Source: Faecalispora anaeroviscerum (GTDB taxonomy: Bacteria > Bacillota > Clostridia > Oscillospirales > Acutalibacteraceae). Taken from it: 64,000 bases of DNA. The notes below the pieces were generated by a model. The model worked only from the letters and a program-made list of their open reading frames with translations. It did no database searches and had not been told where the DNA came from. Where the stretch lies: NCBI RefSeq assembly GCF_947568225.1, contig NZ_CANOOQ010000001.1, positions 1,984,001 through 2,048,000 of the forward strand, written 5' to 3'. Below are positions 51,058 through 60,698 of this stretch, piece after piece (within the stretch, counting starts at the first letter, position 1; every line of letters starts with the position of its first letter). The position numbers were made by a program, and so were the translations under genes.

Positions 51058-51318
51058 TTACACCCGGTTTGAAAAAGGAGAAGCTGAAATTCCCTGCCGC
51101 TTTGCCTCCTGCAACAGATGGCGGTACCGAGCCAGAAGCTCGATGCGCTGATGAACACAGGCGTCGATCAGATCTACGTCGCACTCCATCTGAAACCATC
51201 TTTCATTGCAGGCCATTAGCCTTGAAACTTCCCTCAACTCTTGCAAAACTCCAGAATCCTGCTTTACCTCCCCAACAGGCCTTACCGTCTGCTGGATCAT
51301 CTTGAGTACAGTTTCCAT
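51058..51318 (-). CDS. DUF2508 (YaaL-like) protein
   Basis: 86-residue, mostly helical protein. It contains LQELREVSRLMACNERWF, then VDLIDACVHQRIELLARYRHLLQEAK, which is the DUF2508/YaaL pattern (D-DLID followed by an RY-LL-AK helix). The role is unknown. It is usually found next to bofA, as here. GGAG lies about 7 bases before the ATG. Confidence 0.85.
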   Translation of the reverse strand: METVLKMIQQTVRPVGEVKQDSGVLQELREVSRLMACNERWFQMECDVDLIDACVHQRIELLARYRHLLQEAKRQGISASPFSNRV

Positions 51319-51374
51319 ATTAGCTCCGCCTTTCGGTTTATCATATGCTAATATGTTAGACTTTTATACCCAAT

Positions 51375-53519
51375 TTATACCGTTTCTTTGGAATTTATTT
51401 CTTGTCCCGCAGGCATAAAATCGATGCGCCCGGTGGGGATGTCCGCAGCCGCCACAAGGATTCTCATCGGATGGCCGATGGTGATTCGGCTGCCGGTACG
51501 CTCGTCCACCTGCGTGACGACGCCGTCAAAACGGTAATCGGCATTCGGGAACGCGCCCATCGGCACAAAGCCCTCTACGCTGCTCTGAAGCTGCACAAAA
51601 ATACCGCGCTGCGTTACACCGCTGACAACACCGTCGAACTCTTCGCCGATATGGGCTTTCATGAATTCCGCCTTGTAGCAGTCCTCGGCGCTTCGCTCGG
51701 CCGTCATGGCGCGCACCTCGCACTTGGAGGATTCCGACGCGGCCGACGCGGCAAACGACGCAAAGCGCAGCGACAGTTCAATCTGCCCCAAACTCTTGGA
51801 CTGCGACAGAATGCGGTGGATTGCCAGATCGGGATACCGCCGGATCGGCGAGGTAAAATGGCAGTAATCCGCGAGGGACAAGCCAAAATGGCCAACCGGC
51901 TCGGTGGAATACTTCGCCTTTTCCATCGTGCGCAGCACCTGATGCGAAATCACCTGCTCGGCGGGCGTCCCCTTTACCTGCTCTAGCAGCTCCGAGAAAT
52001 CAGCCGGAGACGGCTTTTCGGAAAGGAGGCGCTTGGTGGAAAAGCCCAACGCAGCCGCAAGGCTGACAAGCGCTTTGATGCGCACAGGGTCTGGATTTTC
52101 GTGGATGCGGTACACAAAGGGGAGCTGCTCCTCTTTCGCGAGCTTGGCCGCCGCCTGATTGGCGGTGATCATCAGCTGCTCAATCATTTCTTCGGCTTCC
52201 CCCTGCACGCGGGGGCTCACATTGATACAAACGCCATTTTCATTCAGCGTAAACATGGATTCTCCGCTTTCAAAATCCATGCCTCCTTTTTCGCGGAAGC
52301 GCTGCCTGAGAATCTGCGCCAGCTCGCGGCCGGCTTTCAGGGATTCAAGCACCGGAGCGTATTTCTCCAGTAAAGCCTCGTCTGCGTCGCCGCTGAAGAT
52401 GCGGTTCACCTCGGAATACACGCCGCGCACCTTGGAATGAATCACGCTTTTGTGAAAACGGTAGCTCAAAATCTCACCCTTGTCATCCAGACGAATGAGG
52501 GCGGAAAAAGTGAGCTTGTCCTCTCCGGCGTTCAATGAACAGGCACCGTTTGAAAGCTCCTTCGGCAGCATGGGGATGACCCGGTCTGCAAAATAAACAG
52601 ATGTGCCGCGCAGCTGCGCTTCTTCGTCGATGGCGCTGTCCTCCCGCACATAGTGAGAAACATCCGCGATATGCACGCCCAGATCAAACCCGCGCTCCGT
52701 GCGCCGGATGTTGACCGCGTCGTCCAAATCCTTCGCATCCGCACCGTCGATCGTGCAGATCATTTCCTCGCGCAAGTCCAGCCGGCTCTCCAGCTCCTCT
52801 TTGGTGATCGGTCGCTCTGCGGCGCGGGCCGCCTCAGCCAACACTACGTCGGGGAATACCGTAGGAATCCCGTTCTGGTCGATAATCGCGTCGGAGCAAA
52901 TCTTTGCGCTCTCGGCGGTGCCGTAAATCTTGACTACACGGGCAGAAAGCTTTTCGCGGCGCGGTACCCGAACCAGCTCGGCCTGCACCTTGTCGCCCGG
53001 GCGAGCGCCCATTAAATCGCCCTTCGGAATCGGCAGATTGTAGCGAATGGCGAGATCCGGAACCACCTCAAACCCACTAAATGATTTACGCACCGTACCG
53101 GTGGTAATCCACTGCTGGCGCTTCGTAATCGAAGCAACCTCCGCTTTCTTTCCGCGTGGTGTTTCCGAAATGTTTTTCAGCAACACTGTATCGCCAACGA
53201 TAGCCCCCTTCAGGCGGTCACTCGAAACATACAGATCGTCTCCACCGCCCTCGGGACGTACAAAAGCAAAGCCCTCCGAAAGAGAATAGACCGTACCGGT
53301 CAGGCCAGTCTGCTCGGCCTTGCCAAACACCTGGTGGCGTTTATTCACATACACGTCTCCGCGCACCTGCATCTGGTGCAGCGTATCATAAAAAACCGAT
53401 TTATCTTTAATCCCTGATTTTCTAAGCAGCTCTCTTGAAGAAATCGCATGGCGCAGCTTGGAAAGCGCCTTTAAAATGGCCTCGGCCGGAGTTTTTTCTT
53501 TCTTTATAATAGTAATCAC
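51375..53519 (-). CDS. rnr: Ribonuclease R
   Basis: About 714 residues. An N-terminal winged-helix and cold-shock part (about 1-200) is followed by the RNB catalytic domain with CTIDGADAKDLDDAVNIRR, holding the Asp cluster that binds magnesium. A C-terminal S1 domain ends it (EEFDGVVSGVTQRGIFVQL). It degrades structured RNA 3' to 5'. The start is uncertain. I use the GTG at 53519, though AAGGAAGG lies very near it. The open frame reaches 53570 but runs through the secG terminator, so that part is unlikely to be coding. The secG-rnr order is common in Firmicutes. Confidence 0.93.
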   Translation of the reverse strand: MITIIKKEKTPAEAILKALSKLRHAISSRELLRKSGIKDKSVFYDTLHQMQVRGDVYVNKRHQVFGKAEQTGLTGTVYSLSEGFAFVRPEGGGDDLYVSSDRLKGAIVGDTVLLKNISETPRGKKAEVASITKRQQWITTGTVRKSFSGFEVVPDLAIRYNLPIPKGDLMGARPGDKVQAELVRVPRREKLSARVVKIYGTAESAKICSDAIIDQNGIPTVFPDVVLAEAARAAERPITKEELESRLDLREEMICTIDGADAKDLDDAVNIRRTERGFDLGVHIADVSHYVREDSAIDEEAQLRGTSVYFADRVIPMLPKELSNGACSLNAGEDKLTFSALIRLDDKGEILSYRFHKSVIHSKVRGVYSEVNRIFSGDADEALLEKYAPVLESLKAGRELAQILRQRFREKGGMDFESGESMFTLNENGVCINVSPRVQGEAEEMIEQLMITANQAAAKLAKEEQLPFVYRIHENPDPVRIKALVSLAAALGFSTKRLLSEKPSPADFSELLEQVKGTPAEQVISHQVLRTMEKAKYSTEPVGHFGLSLADYCHFTSPIRRYPDLAIHRILSQSKSLGQIELSLRFASFAASAASESSKCEVRAMTAERSAEDCYKAEFMKAHIGEEFDGVVSGVTQRGIFVQLQSSVEGFVPMGAFPNADYRFDGVVTQVDERTGSRITIGHPMRILVAAADIPTGRIDFMPAGQEINSKETV

Positions 53520-53530
53520 CCTTCCTTTTG

Positions 53531-53561
53531 AAAAAAAGCTCCGCTTTTCAGCGGAGCTTTT
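53531..53561 (-). terminator. Terminator after secG
   Basis: AAAAGCTCCGC and GCGGAGCTTTT form an 11-bp stem. On the minus strand seven T close it. It lies just before the rnr start, so rnr depends on read-through or on another promoter. Confidence 0.85.
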
Positions 53562-53572
53562 CGGCTGCATTC

Positions 53573-53824
53573 TTATTTCCCGGTGAAGTACATAACGGCG
53601 TTAATGGCAATCACCATTAAGAAAAAGCCTACCGCTATCACTTTTGTCCAGCGCGACAGAAAAGAGTCGATGGAACGTGCTTTGTTCTTTGACAAAAATG
53701 TATCTGCGCCGCCGGTAATTGCGCCTAAATTCTGCTGCTGACCTTCCTGAAGAAGGATAATCACCACAATCGCGATGGAGAATAGCAGCAAAACCACTCC
53801 AAAGAAAATTTCAAGTCCAGTCAT
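53573..53824 (-). CDS. secG: Preprotein translocase subunit SecG
   Basis: 83-residue protein with two membrane helices (about 3-25 and 58-78) and between them the SecG motif QEGQQQNLGAITGGADTFL. It is part of the SecYEG channel. The ATG at 53824 has GGAGG 7 bases upstream. The 19 extra codons of the open frame are not used. Confidence 0.95.
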   Translation of the reverse strand: MTGLEIFFGVVLLLFSIAIVVIILLQEGQQQNLGAITGGADTFLSKNKARSIDSFLSRWTKVIAVGFFLMVIAINAVMYFTGK

Positions 53825-53869
53825 AGCGTACCTCCGAACGTACAAAACGTACAATAAACACTTGCTATT

Positions 53870-53898
53870 ATGATACCACAAACCCTGTTGTTTAGCAA
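53870..53898 (-). promoter_or_regulatory. Promoter of secG
   Basis: On the minus strand, TTGCTA (53893-53898) and TATCAT (53870-53875) are spaced by 17 bases, about 45 bases before the start codon. Confidence 0.6.
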
Positions 53899-54065
53899 TC
53901 TTTTTTCAAAAAAATATCGGACAGCCACACATTCCCTTTTTTGTGTGCGACAAAAAGGAATCTGTGCCTATTTCCAAAAAAAACCGTACATATCCGACTA
54001 CAAAAGCGGACATAGTAAGATCAGCAATTGAGAGTTTCGCGTGCGTTTGCATTTTCAATTGCCGG

Positions 54066-54113
54066 AACCGCCGCCGGACTGCTATTGGCTTTCCGTGCGG
54101 CGGTTTATTTTTT
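54066..54113 (+). terminator. Plus-strand terminator facing the gyrase-A-like gene
   Basis: AACCGCCGC-CGGA pairs with TCCG-GCGGCGGTT (one bulge) and is followed on the plus strand by TATTTTTTTA. The U-tract is only on the plus strand, although no plus-strand gene is called upstream. A short transcript from about 53900-54114 is possible. Confidence 0.6.
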
Positions 54114-56350
54114 TATCCAAGTGTCAACTGGCCCCGCATGGCGTCGGCCTGACTGGGCACTACGCCGGGCGAGGGAATGTTCTTGCGGTAGCGATCCGGT
54201 GTTTCGAGCATATCCTGCTCATACGGCTCGGCGCTTTGCAGGTGATGCTTCGCTGCCGAGAACGTCATAACAAAAACGCCCTGCGTGGTACGGGTGGTCT
54301 TATCAGGAATCGCGCCGGAGTGAATGAGCAGCAGGCGCCCGTTGGTGCCTGTCAGCAGAATGTCGCGATCCTCTTTTAGGTACATCACAGCGACCAGCGG
54401 CGACTTATCGCTGTACGCGCCCACCAGCTTGCGGCGATTGGTTTTGGTGGCATAGGCCGAAAGCTCTACCTTGGCTGCCTTACCGTTTTCAAACAGGAAC
54501 AGCATGTAGCCCTGATACTCGACGGTGGGCACCATGTAAACAGCGTTTTCGCCCTCGTCCATCCCCGCCTTGGCAGGAATGTATTCGCCCAGCACGCTGG
54601 CCTTGCCATCGCTGAGGTCGGACGCCCGCAGCTTGTACACCTGGCAGCGGTCGGTAAAGAACAGCAGGTCGCAGGCATTACCGGCTTCCTGCGTCTGGGT
54701 GACGACGTCGCCCTCCTTGAGCTTCTGCTCCCCGCTCATACGCAGCGACTGCGGGGTAATCTTCTTGAAATACCCCTCGCGGGTAAAGAAGAGATGCACC
54801 GGGTAATCGTCTACCTCCGGCTCCGGCTCGGCTTCCACAAGGTCAGACGCATACACCAGCTGGGTGCGGCGCGGCTGGCCGTACTTTTTTTCCACTTCTT
54901 TCAGCTCGGCGACAATTACCGAAAGAATTTTGGCGCGGCTCTCCATCAGCTCCTGAAGGCGGGCAATCTCCTGCTCCAGCTGGCTGGTTTCTTCGGTACG
55001 TTTTAAGATATATTCGCGGTTTAAATGCCGCAGCTTAATTTCCGCTACATACTCCGCCTGAATCTCATCAATGCCGAAGCCAATCATCAGGTTCGGCACA
55101 ACCTCGGCTTCCTCTTCGGTTTCGCGCACGATTCGGATCGCCTTGTCAATATCGAGCAGAATCGCCTGCAAGCCGCGCAGCAAATGCAGCTTTTCATTCT
55201 TTTTGCGCAGGTCAAAATGCGTGCGGCGGCGCACACACTCCACGCGGAACGCCACCCATTCCAAAAGCAGGTCGCGCACGCCCAGCACCTGCGGCACCCC
55301 GGAAATCAGCACGTTAAAGTTGCAGGAAAAGCTGTCTTCCAATGGGGTCATTTTGAACAGGCGCTGCATCAGGCGTTCGGGGTCGACGCCTCGCTTTAAA
55401 TCGATTGTAATTTTCAGTCCACCCAGGCCGGTTTCATCTCGGATATCCGAAATTTCCTTCAGCTTGCCCTGACGAACCAGATCGACCACCTTTTCCACGA
55501 TTGCCTCGATGGTGGTAGTGGGTGGAATCTGTGTGACATCGATACAGTTGGCCGTTTTATCATACGAATAGCGGCAGCGAATTTTAATTCCGCCGCGCCC
55601 GGTACGGTAGATTTCCTCCATCGCGGCGCGGTCATATACCACCTGCCCGCCGACGGGAAAATCCGGTGCCTGCAGGGTGGAAGCCACATCAAAATCCGGG
55701 TCGCGGATCAGGCCGATTGTTGTCTGGCATACCTCCGCCAGATTGAACGGGCAAATATTGCTCGCCATGCCAACCGCAATGCCCGTATTGGCGTTGACCA
55801 AAATTGACGGAAACGCCGCCGGCAGCAGGGTCGGCTCTTTCATGGTGTTGTCGTAGTTATCGACAAAATCCACCGTATCCCGGTCAATATCGCGAAAAAG
55901 CTCCTGGCAGATATCGTCGAGCTTGGCCTCGGTATAACGCGAAGCCGCCCACGCCATATCGCGCGAATAAAACTTGCCGAAATTTCCCTTGGAATCGACA
56001 TAAGGGTGCAAAAGTGCCTCATATCCGCGGCTCAGGCGCACCATGGTTTCGTAAATAGCAGCATCGCCATGGGGATTCAGCTTCATCGTCTGCCCCACAA
56101 TGTTGGCGCTCTTCGTTCTGGAAGCACCCAGAAGCCCCATTTTATACATAGTGTATAATATCTTGCGGTGCGACGGCTTAAATCCGTCGATCTCCGGAAT
56201 TGCGCGCGACATGATGACGCTCATGGCATAGGGCATATAGTTCTTCTCCAGCGTCGCGGTGATAGGCTGCGTCACCACCAGCCCGGCGCCTTCGATCACG
56301 CCCTTTCCTTTGGGGGGCATGCTGTTCGGTTCTTTTTTTCTGTGTGCCAA
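54113..56350 (-). CDS. Divergent DNA gyrase/topoisomerase IV subunit A
   Basis: 745-residue type IIA topoisomerase A subunit. The breakage-reunion domain has the catalytic Tyr139 in AASRYTEAKL and the motif SRAIPEIDGFKPSHRKILY. A coiled coil follows (about 440-500), then a C-terminal beta-pinwheel that lacks a clear GyrA box. The quinolone-binding region reads HGDAAIYE, so the usual Ser (83 in E. coli GyrA) is Ala97 and Asp87 is Glu101. The start is TTG with GGGGGG 7 bases upstream. It follows the B subunit gene closely. It is probably the second, non-canonical pair present in many Clostridia. Confidence 0.92.
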   Translation of the reverse strand: MAHRKKEPNSMPPKGKGVIEGAGLVVTQPITATLEKNYMPYAMSVIMSRAIPEIDGFKPSHRKILYTMYKMGLLGASRTKSANIVGQTMKLNPHGDAAIYETMVRLSRGYEALLHPYVDSKGNFGKFYSRDMAWAASRYTEAKLDDICQELFRDIDRDTVDFVDNYDNTMKEPTLLPAAFPSILVNANTGIAVGMASNICPFNLAEVCQTTIGLIRDPDFDVASTLQAPDFPVGGQVVYDRAAMEEIYRTGRGGIKIRCRYSYDKTANCIDVTQIPPTTTIEAIVEKVVDLVRQGKLKEISDIRDETGLGGLKITIDLKRGVDPERLMQRLFKMTPLEDSFSCNFNVLISGVPQVLGVRDLLLEWVAFRVECVRRRTHFDLRKKNEKLHLLRGLQAILLDIDKAIRIVRETEEEAEVVPNLMIGFGIDEIQAEYVAEIKLRHLNREYILKRTEETSQLEQEIARLQELMESRAKILSVIVAELKEVEKKYGQPRRTQLVYASDLVEAEPEPEVDDYPVHLFFTREGYFKKITPQSLRMSGEQKLKEGDVVTQTQEAGNACDLLFFTDRCQVYKLRASDLSDGKASVLGEYIPAKAGMDEGENAVYMVPTVEYQGYMLFLFENGKAAKVELSAYATKTNRRKLVGAYSDKSPLVAVMYLKEDRDILLTGTNGRLLLIHSGAIPDKTTRTTQGVFVMTFSAAKHHLQSAEPYEQDMLETPDRYRKNIPSPGVVPSQADAMRGQLTLG

Positions 56351-56363
56351 TCGTGTTCCCCCC

Positions 56364-58343
56364 TCAGCTTACATCGGCGGCGTCCAAATAATCATGGCCG
56401 CTGCGGGCGATAAAATCCTTTCGCCCAACAAGGTTGTCGCCCAAAAGCAGGTCGAACATATCCGCCGTTTTGCCCGCGTCTTCGGGCATCACCTGAATCA
56501 GCCGCCGCGTGGCGGGGTTCATGGTGGTCAGATTCATCATCTCCGGCTCGTTCTCGCCAAGACCCTTTGAACGCTGCATAGTGTATTTGGTCCCCGCAAG
56601 CCGCTGCAGAATTTTGCTTTTCTCCTGCTCGGTGTACGCAAAGTACGTCTGATCCTTCACATTGATTTCAAACAGCGGCGATTCCGCAATGAACACCTTG
56701 CCCTCTTCGATCAGCGTGGGCGTAAGGCGGTACAGCATCGTGAGCAGCAGCGTGCGAATCTGGAAGCCATCCACGTCAGCATCGGTGCAGAGGATAACCT
56801 TGTTCCAGCGCAGCAATGACAGATCGAACGACGACAGATCCTTGTTCGCCTTCGATTTCACTTCCACGCCACAGCCGAGCACCTTGATCAGATCGGTAAT
56901 GATGTCACTCTTAAAAATGCGGTCGTAATCCGCCTTCAGGCAGTTCAGAATCTTGCCGCGGATGGGCATGATCGCCTGAAAATCGGGGTCGCGGGCCTGC
57001 TTGCACGCGCCCAGAGCGGAGTCGCCCTCCACAATAAAGATTTCGCGCTCTTCGGCCTTACGGCTGCGGCAGTCCACGAATTTCGCGACGCGGTTCGTCA
57101 CGTCCATATTGGTGGTGAGCTTCTTTTTCAGGTTCAGGCGTGTTTTTTCCGCATCCTCGCGGCTGCGCTTGTTAATCAGCACCTGCGCGGCAACTTTTTC
57201 AGCCTCCACGGGGTTTTCGAGGAAAAACACCTCCAGATGGTGCCGCAGCAGCTCGGTCATGGCTTCCTGAATTCCCTTGTTCGTGATCGCCTTTTTCGTC
57301 TGATTTTCGTAGGACGTGCGGTTCGAGAACGACGAAATGACAAGAATCAGGCAATCCTCCACATCGGCGTAGGTGATCTTGCTCTCATTCTTGTTGTATT
57401 TCCCTGACTGCTTTAAATATGCGTCGATCTGCGAAACGAACGCGCTGCGCACGGCCTTGTCCGGCGCGCCGCCATGCTCCAGCCAGCTGGAATTATGGTA
57501 ATATTCCGTCACGTGGACGCGGTTTGAAAATGCGAGCGCCACGTTAAATTTTGTTTTGTATTCGGGCTTGTCCGCGCGGTCGCGCACGCGACGCTCCGCC
57601 TGCCAGCTCTGCACCGAAGTAAGAGCATCCTCCCCCGCCAGCTCGCGCACATGGTCGAGGATTCCTTCCTGATAGCAGAACTCCGTCGTTTCAAATCCCG
57701 CTTCTGTTTCAAAGCGGAGCAGAAAGCGGATGCCCTCATTAACGATGGCCTGACGTCGGATCATGTCGAGGTAATATTCCTGCGGCACGGCAATATCCGT
57801 AAAGACCTGCAAATCGGGCCTCCAGCGGATTTTAGTGCCGGTATCTTTCTTGGTATAAGGCTCCCGATTCAGGCCGCCCACGTTCTCCCCATGCTCAAAA
57901 CGCAGCGTGTAGCGCGTGCCGTCGCGGCGAATGTCGACCTCCATGTATTCCGAAGCATACTGGGTGGAGCAAAGGCCAAGGCCATTCAGACCCAGCGAAT
58001 ATTCATAGCTTTCATCGGAGTCGTTGTTGTATTTGCCGCCTGCGTACAGCTCGCAGAACACCAGCTCCCAGTTAAAGCGCTCTTCCTTCGGGTTATAGTC
58101 CACGGGAATGCCGCGCCCGTGATCCTCCACCTCTACCGAATGGTCGCGAAAGCAAGTAATCGTAATCTCCCGCCCAAAACCCTCACGTGCCTCGTCGATG
58201 GAGTTCGATAAAATTTCAAAAATGGAATGCTCACAACCCTCAATACCGTCCGATCCGAAAATGACCGCCGGGCGGCGGCGCACACGGTCGGCGCCCTTGA
58301 GCGACGAGATGCTGTCGTTCCCATAAGCCGTCTTTTTTGCCAT
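56364..58343 (-). CDS. Divergent DNA gyrase/topoisomerase IV subunit B
   Basis: 659-residue B subunit. The ATPase domain has EILSNSIDEA, DHGRGIPVD and GLNGLGLCS. The last is a changed form of the usual GGLHGVGAS loop. The transducer domain follows. The TOPRIM part has FIVEGDSALG and CTDADVDGFQIRTLLLT with its metal-binding acidic residues. QRSKGLGE near the C-terminus is kept. The ATG at 58343 has GGAGGG upstream. It forms the operon with the A subunit. The divergence in the ATP lid may affect drug binding, which is inferred. Confidence 0.92.
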   Translation of the reverse strand: MAKKTAYGNDSISSLKGADRVRRRPAVIFGSDGIEGCEHSIFEILSNSIDEAREGFGREITITCFRDHSVEVEDHGRGIPVDYNPKEERFNWELVFCELYAGGKYNNDSDESYEYSLGLNGLGLCSTQYASEYMEVDIRRDGTRYTLRFEHGENVGGLNREPYTKKDTGTKIRWRPDLQVFTDIAVPQEYYLDMIRRQAIVNEGIRFLLRFETEAGFETTEFCYQEGILDHVRELAGEDALTSVQSWQAERRVRDRADKPEYKTKFNVALAFSNRVHVTEYYHNSSWLEHGGAPDKAVRSAFVSQIDAYLKQSGKYNKNESKITYADVEDCLILVISSFSNRTSYENQTKKAITNKGIQEAMTELLRHHLEVFFLENPVEAEKVAAQVLINKRSREDAEKTRLNLKKKLTTNMDVTNRVAKFVDCRSRKAEEREIFIVEGDSALGACKQARDPDFQAIMPIRGKILNCLKADYDRIFKSDIITDLIKVLGCGVEVKSKANKDLSSFDLSLLRWNKVILCTDADVDGFQIRTLLLTMLYRLTPTLIEEGKVFIAESPLFEINVKDQTYFAYTEQEKSKILQRLAGTKYTMQRSKGLGENEPEMMNLTTMNPATRRLIQVMPEDAGKTADMFDLLLGDNLVGRKDFIARSGHDYLDAADVS

Positions 58344-58709
58344 AGCTTCCCTCCTGCCGCTCCCCCCATCACGGGGTTCCGGCATTTCTAATTCCACCCG
58401 GGCTGTTCCCGGGGTGATTCAATTTCTGTTTTGGCTTGCCGCTTTCCGGCAAGTGACAAGGCCGCGCGCCGAACTCATCCAAAGTGCGAAACGCATTTCA
58501 ACCCGAGCTCCCTATGCGGGGGATTGGCCTTGCTTTACGCCTTGATTATAAACAACGCCTTTCGCGCTTTCTGTCGAAGCCGGGTGGAATTGCCCGCCCA
58601 AAAGGAACAACCTGTAATGGTAGCAGAACGCTTATTATGCCCATCCGGTATGTGCAGCCCTCAGGACAAGGAAAGGGGGAAATATTACATTTCCCCTTTT
58701 CCAAATTCA
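58344..58709. other. 366-base intergenic region between ftsH and the gyrase-B-like gene
   Basis: It holds the ftsH terminator at 58668-58701. On the minus strand a TATAAT box lies at 58545-58550 without a clear -35 partner. GC-rich paired segments occur near 58435-58460 (CTTGCCG-GCGGCAAG) and 58400-58420 (CCCGGGCTGTTCCCGGG). A structured leader of the gyrase-like operon is possible. I could not match it to a known RNA family. Confidence 0.5.
58668..58701 (-). terminator. Terminator after ftsH
   Basis: GGAAAGGGGGAAAT and ATTTCCCCTTTTCC pair over 14 positions, one of them G-U, around five bases. It is within 10 bases of the ftsH stop. Confidence 0.7.
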
Positions 58710-60656
58710 TCATTCAACTGTTTCGTCTATCGCCGGGGGTTCTTCCTGCGGAAGCTCCCCGCCCGGCTCCCCGCCCGGCTCCAGAGCCGTTTTTTGCTCG
58801 GCACTGGCCGGCAGAGCGGAACCACTCATCATCTTTTGGAATTCCTCGCCGCTCATCTTTTCGTTCTGGTACAGATATTTCGCAACGGCGTGCAGCTTAT
58901 CCATATGCTCCGAAAGAACCTTGGCCGAACCGTTGTACGCGTTCGTCAGTATCTCTTTGATTTCTTTATCGATCGCAGCCGCCGTGCTCTCGGAATAGTT
59001 GCGCACATGACCCATGTCGCGGCCGAGGAACGGTTCGCTGTTGTCCGAACCATAGGTGACGGTGCCGAGCATTTCGCTCATGCCGTACTTTGTTACCATG
59101 GCGCGGGCTGTTTTGGTAGCGCGCTCAATATCGTTCGAAGCACCGGTGGAAATATCGTCCAGCACCAAAGCCTCCGCTACGCGGCCGCCCATCAGCACCA
59201 TCAAATCCTCGAGCATTTCTTTTTTGCATTTATAGGAGCGATCCTCCGTAGGCAGCTGCATGGTATAGCCGCCCGCCATGCCGCGGGGGATGATCGAGAT
59301 CTGATGCACCGGGTCCTGCGTATTGCAGAAATAGGTGACAACTGCATGGCCGCCCTCATGATATGCGGTGAGGGTTTTTTCCTTCTCCGTCATCACGCGG
59401 CTCTTTTTCTCGGCACCCACCACAACCTTGATCGTGGCTTCCTCGATTTCTTCCATCGTGATGGCCCTCAGGTTCTTTCGGGCCGAAAGCAGCGCCGCTT
59501 CATTAAGCAGGTTCTCGAGATCCGCACCGGTAAAGCCGGCGGTGGATTTCGCGATGGTCTTGAGGCTTACGTCCGGCGCGATTGGCTTACCTCGGGCATG
59601 TACCTTGAGAATCTCTTCACGGCCCTTGATGTCGGGGTAGCCGACCATGACCTGGCGGTCAAAACGACCGGGGCGCATCAGCGCCGGGTCTAGGATGTCG
59701 GGGCGGTTCGTCGCGGCGATCATGATAACGCCTTCGTTCGCACCAAAGCCGTCCATCTCTACCAAGAGCTGATTCAGAGTCTGCTCACGCTCATCGTGGC
59801 CGCCGCCAAGACCGGCGCCGCGCTGACGGCCCACCGCATCGATTTCATCGATAAAAATGATGCAGGGAGAATTTTTCTTCGCCTGGTCGAACAGATCGCG
59901 CACACGCGACGCGCCGACGCCGACGAACATTTCAACAAAATCGGAACCGGAGATGGAGAAGAACGGAACCCCGGCCTCACCCGCAACCGCGCGGGCCAAG
60001 AGGGTTTTACCGGTACCGGGAGGGCCGACGAGCAGCACACCCTTCGGGATGCGTGCGCCCAGCTCATTATACTTTTTGGGGTTTTTGAGGAACTCGACAA
60101 TCTCGCGCAGCTCTTCCTTTTCCTCATCGGCTCCCGCCACGTCGGCAAAGGTGGTTTTACGCTTTTCATCGGCCATCTGCTTGACCTTCGCCTTACCGAA
60201 GTTCATCTGCTTGCCCGCGTCTCCCATGCTGGTGTTCAGGCGCTTCATCATGAACCACCAGAAAACGAGCATGCCCGCCAGAAGCAGAATTGTCGGGATT
60301 AAGCTAGCCAGCCAAGAGGTTTCCGCCGGACGCTTCAGATCGTAATCCATGTTCTTGTCCGGGTGATCCTCGTTGTACTTTTCAATATAAGGGTGGATCT
60401 CGTCGTACATGATTCCCACGTTCGGCGCGGTATACGTTACGTTGGTACCATCCTTGAGGGCAATCTGCATTTCACCGCTGCCAAGATCCATGGTGTATTC
60501 AGTGACCTGCTGTGTTTTAAAGTAGCCGACTATTTCGGAATATTTATGGGCCTTCTGCGGCTTAACGTTGCCATAGATGCTGGCCATGATAATAATAATC
60601 AGGATCGGGGCGCCTAAATAAATGAGTAGATTCCGCAGATTTTTTTTATTATCCAA
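58710..60656 (-). CDS. ftsH: ATP-dependent zinc metalloprotease FtsH
   Basis: 648-residue membrane protease. Two helices (about 8-28 and 119-136) flank a short outer domain. The AAA domain has Walker A GPPGTGKT (211-218), Walker B IIFIDEIDA (267-275) and the second region of homology with MRPGRFDRQV. The zinc site is HEGGH (433-437). The C-terminal tail is acidic and Pro-rich. It removes misfolded membrane proteins and regulators. The start is TTG with AGGAG 10 bases upstream. It follows the hpt gene, the usual order in Firmicutes. Confidence 0.97.
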   Translation of the reverse strand: MDNKKNLRNLLIYLGAPILIIIIMASIYGNVKPQKAHKYSEIVGYFKTQQVTEYTMDLGSGEMQIALKDGTNVTYTAPNVGIMYDEIHPYIEKYNEDHPDKNMDYDLKRPAETSWLASLIPTILLLAGMLVFWWFMMKRLNTSMGDAGKQMNFGKAKVKQMADEKRKTTFADVAGADEEKEELREIVEFLKNPKKYNELGARIPKGVLLVGPPGTGKTLLARAVAGEAGVPFFSISGSDFVEMFVGVGASRVRDLFDQAKKNSPCIIFIDEIDAVGRQRGAGLGGGHDEREQTLNQLLVEMDGFGANEGVIMIAATNRPDILDPALMRPGRFDRQVMVGYPDIKGREEILKVHARGKPIAPDVSLKTIAKSTAGFTGADLENLLNEAALLSARKNLRAITMEEIEEATIKVVVGAEKKSRVMTEKEKTLTAYHEGGHAVVTYFCNTQDPVHQISIIPRGMAGGYTMQLPTEDRSYKCKKEMLEDLMVLMGGRVAEALVLDDISTGASNDIERATKTARAMVTKYGMSEMLGTVTYGSDNSEPFLGRDMGHVRNYSESTAAAIDKEIKEILTNAYNGSAKVLSEHMDKLHAVAKYLYQNEKMSGEEFQKMMSGSALPASAEQKTALEPGGEPGGELPQEEPPAIDETVE

Positions 60657-60698
60657 AATGAGTTCACTCCTCTCCTTTTATGGTGATGACCGGAATGC

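Noticed and set aside
58560..58580. A string resembling the TTCGACAG start of tmRNA on the minus strand
   Set aside because: No tRNA-like 3' end, tag reading frame or pseudoknots could be found around it.
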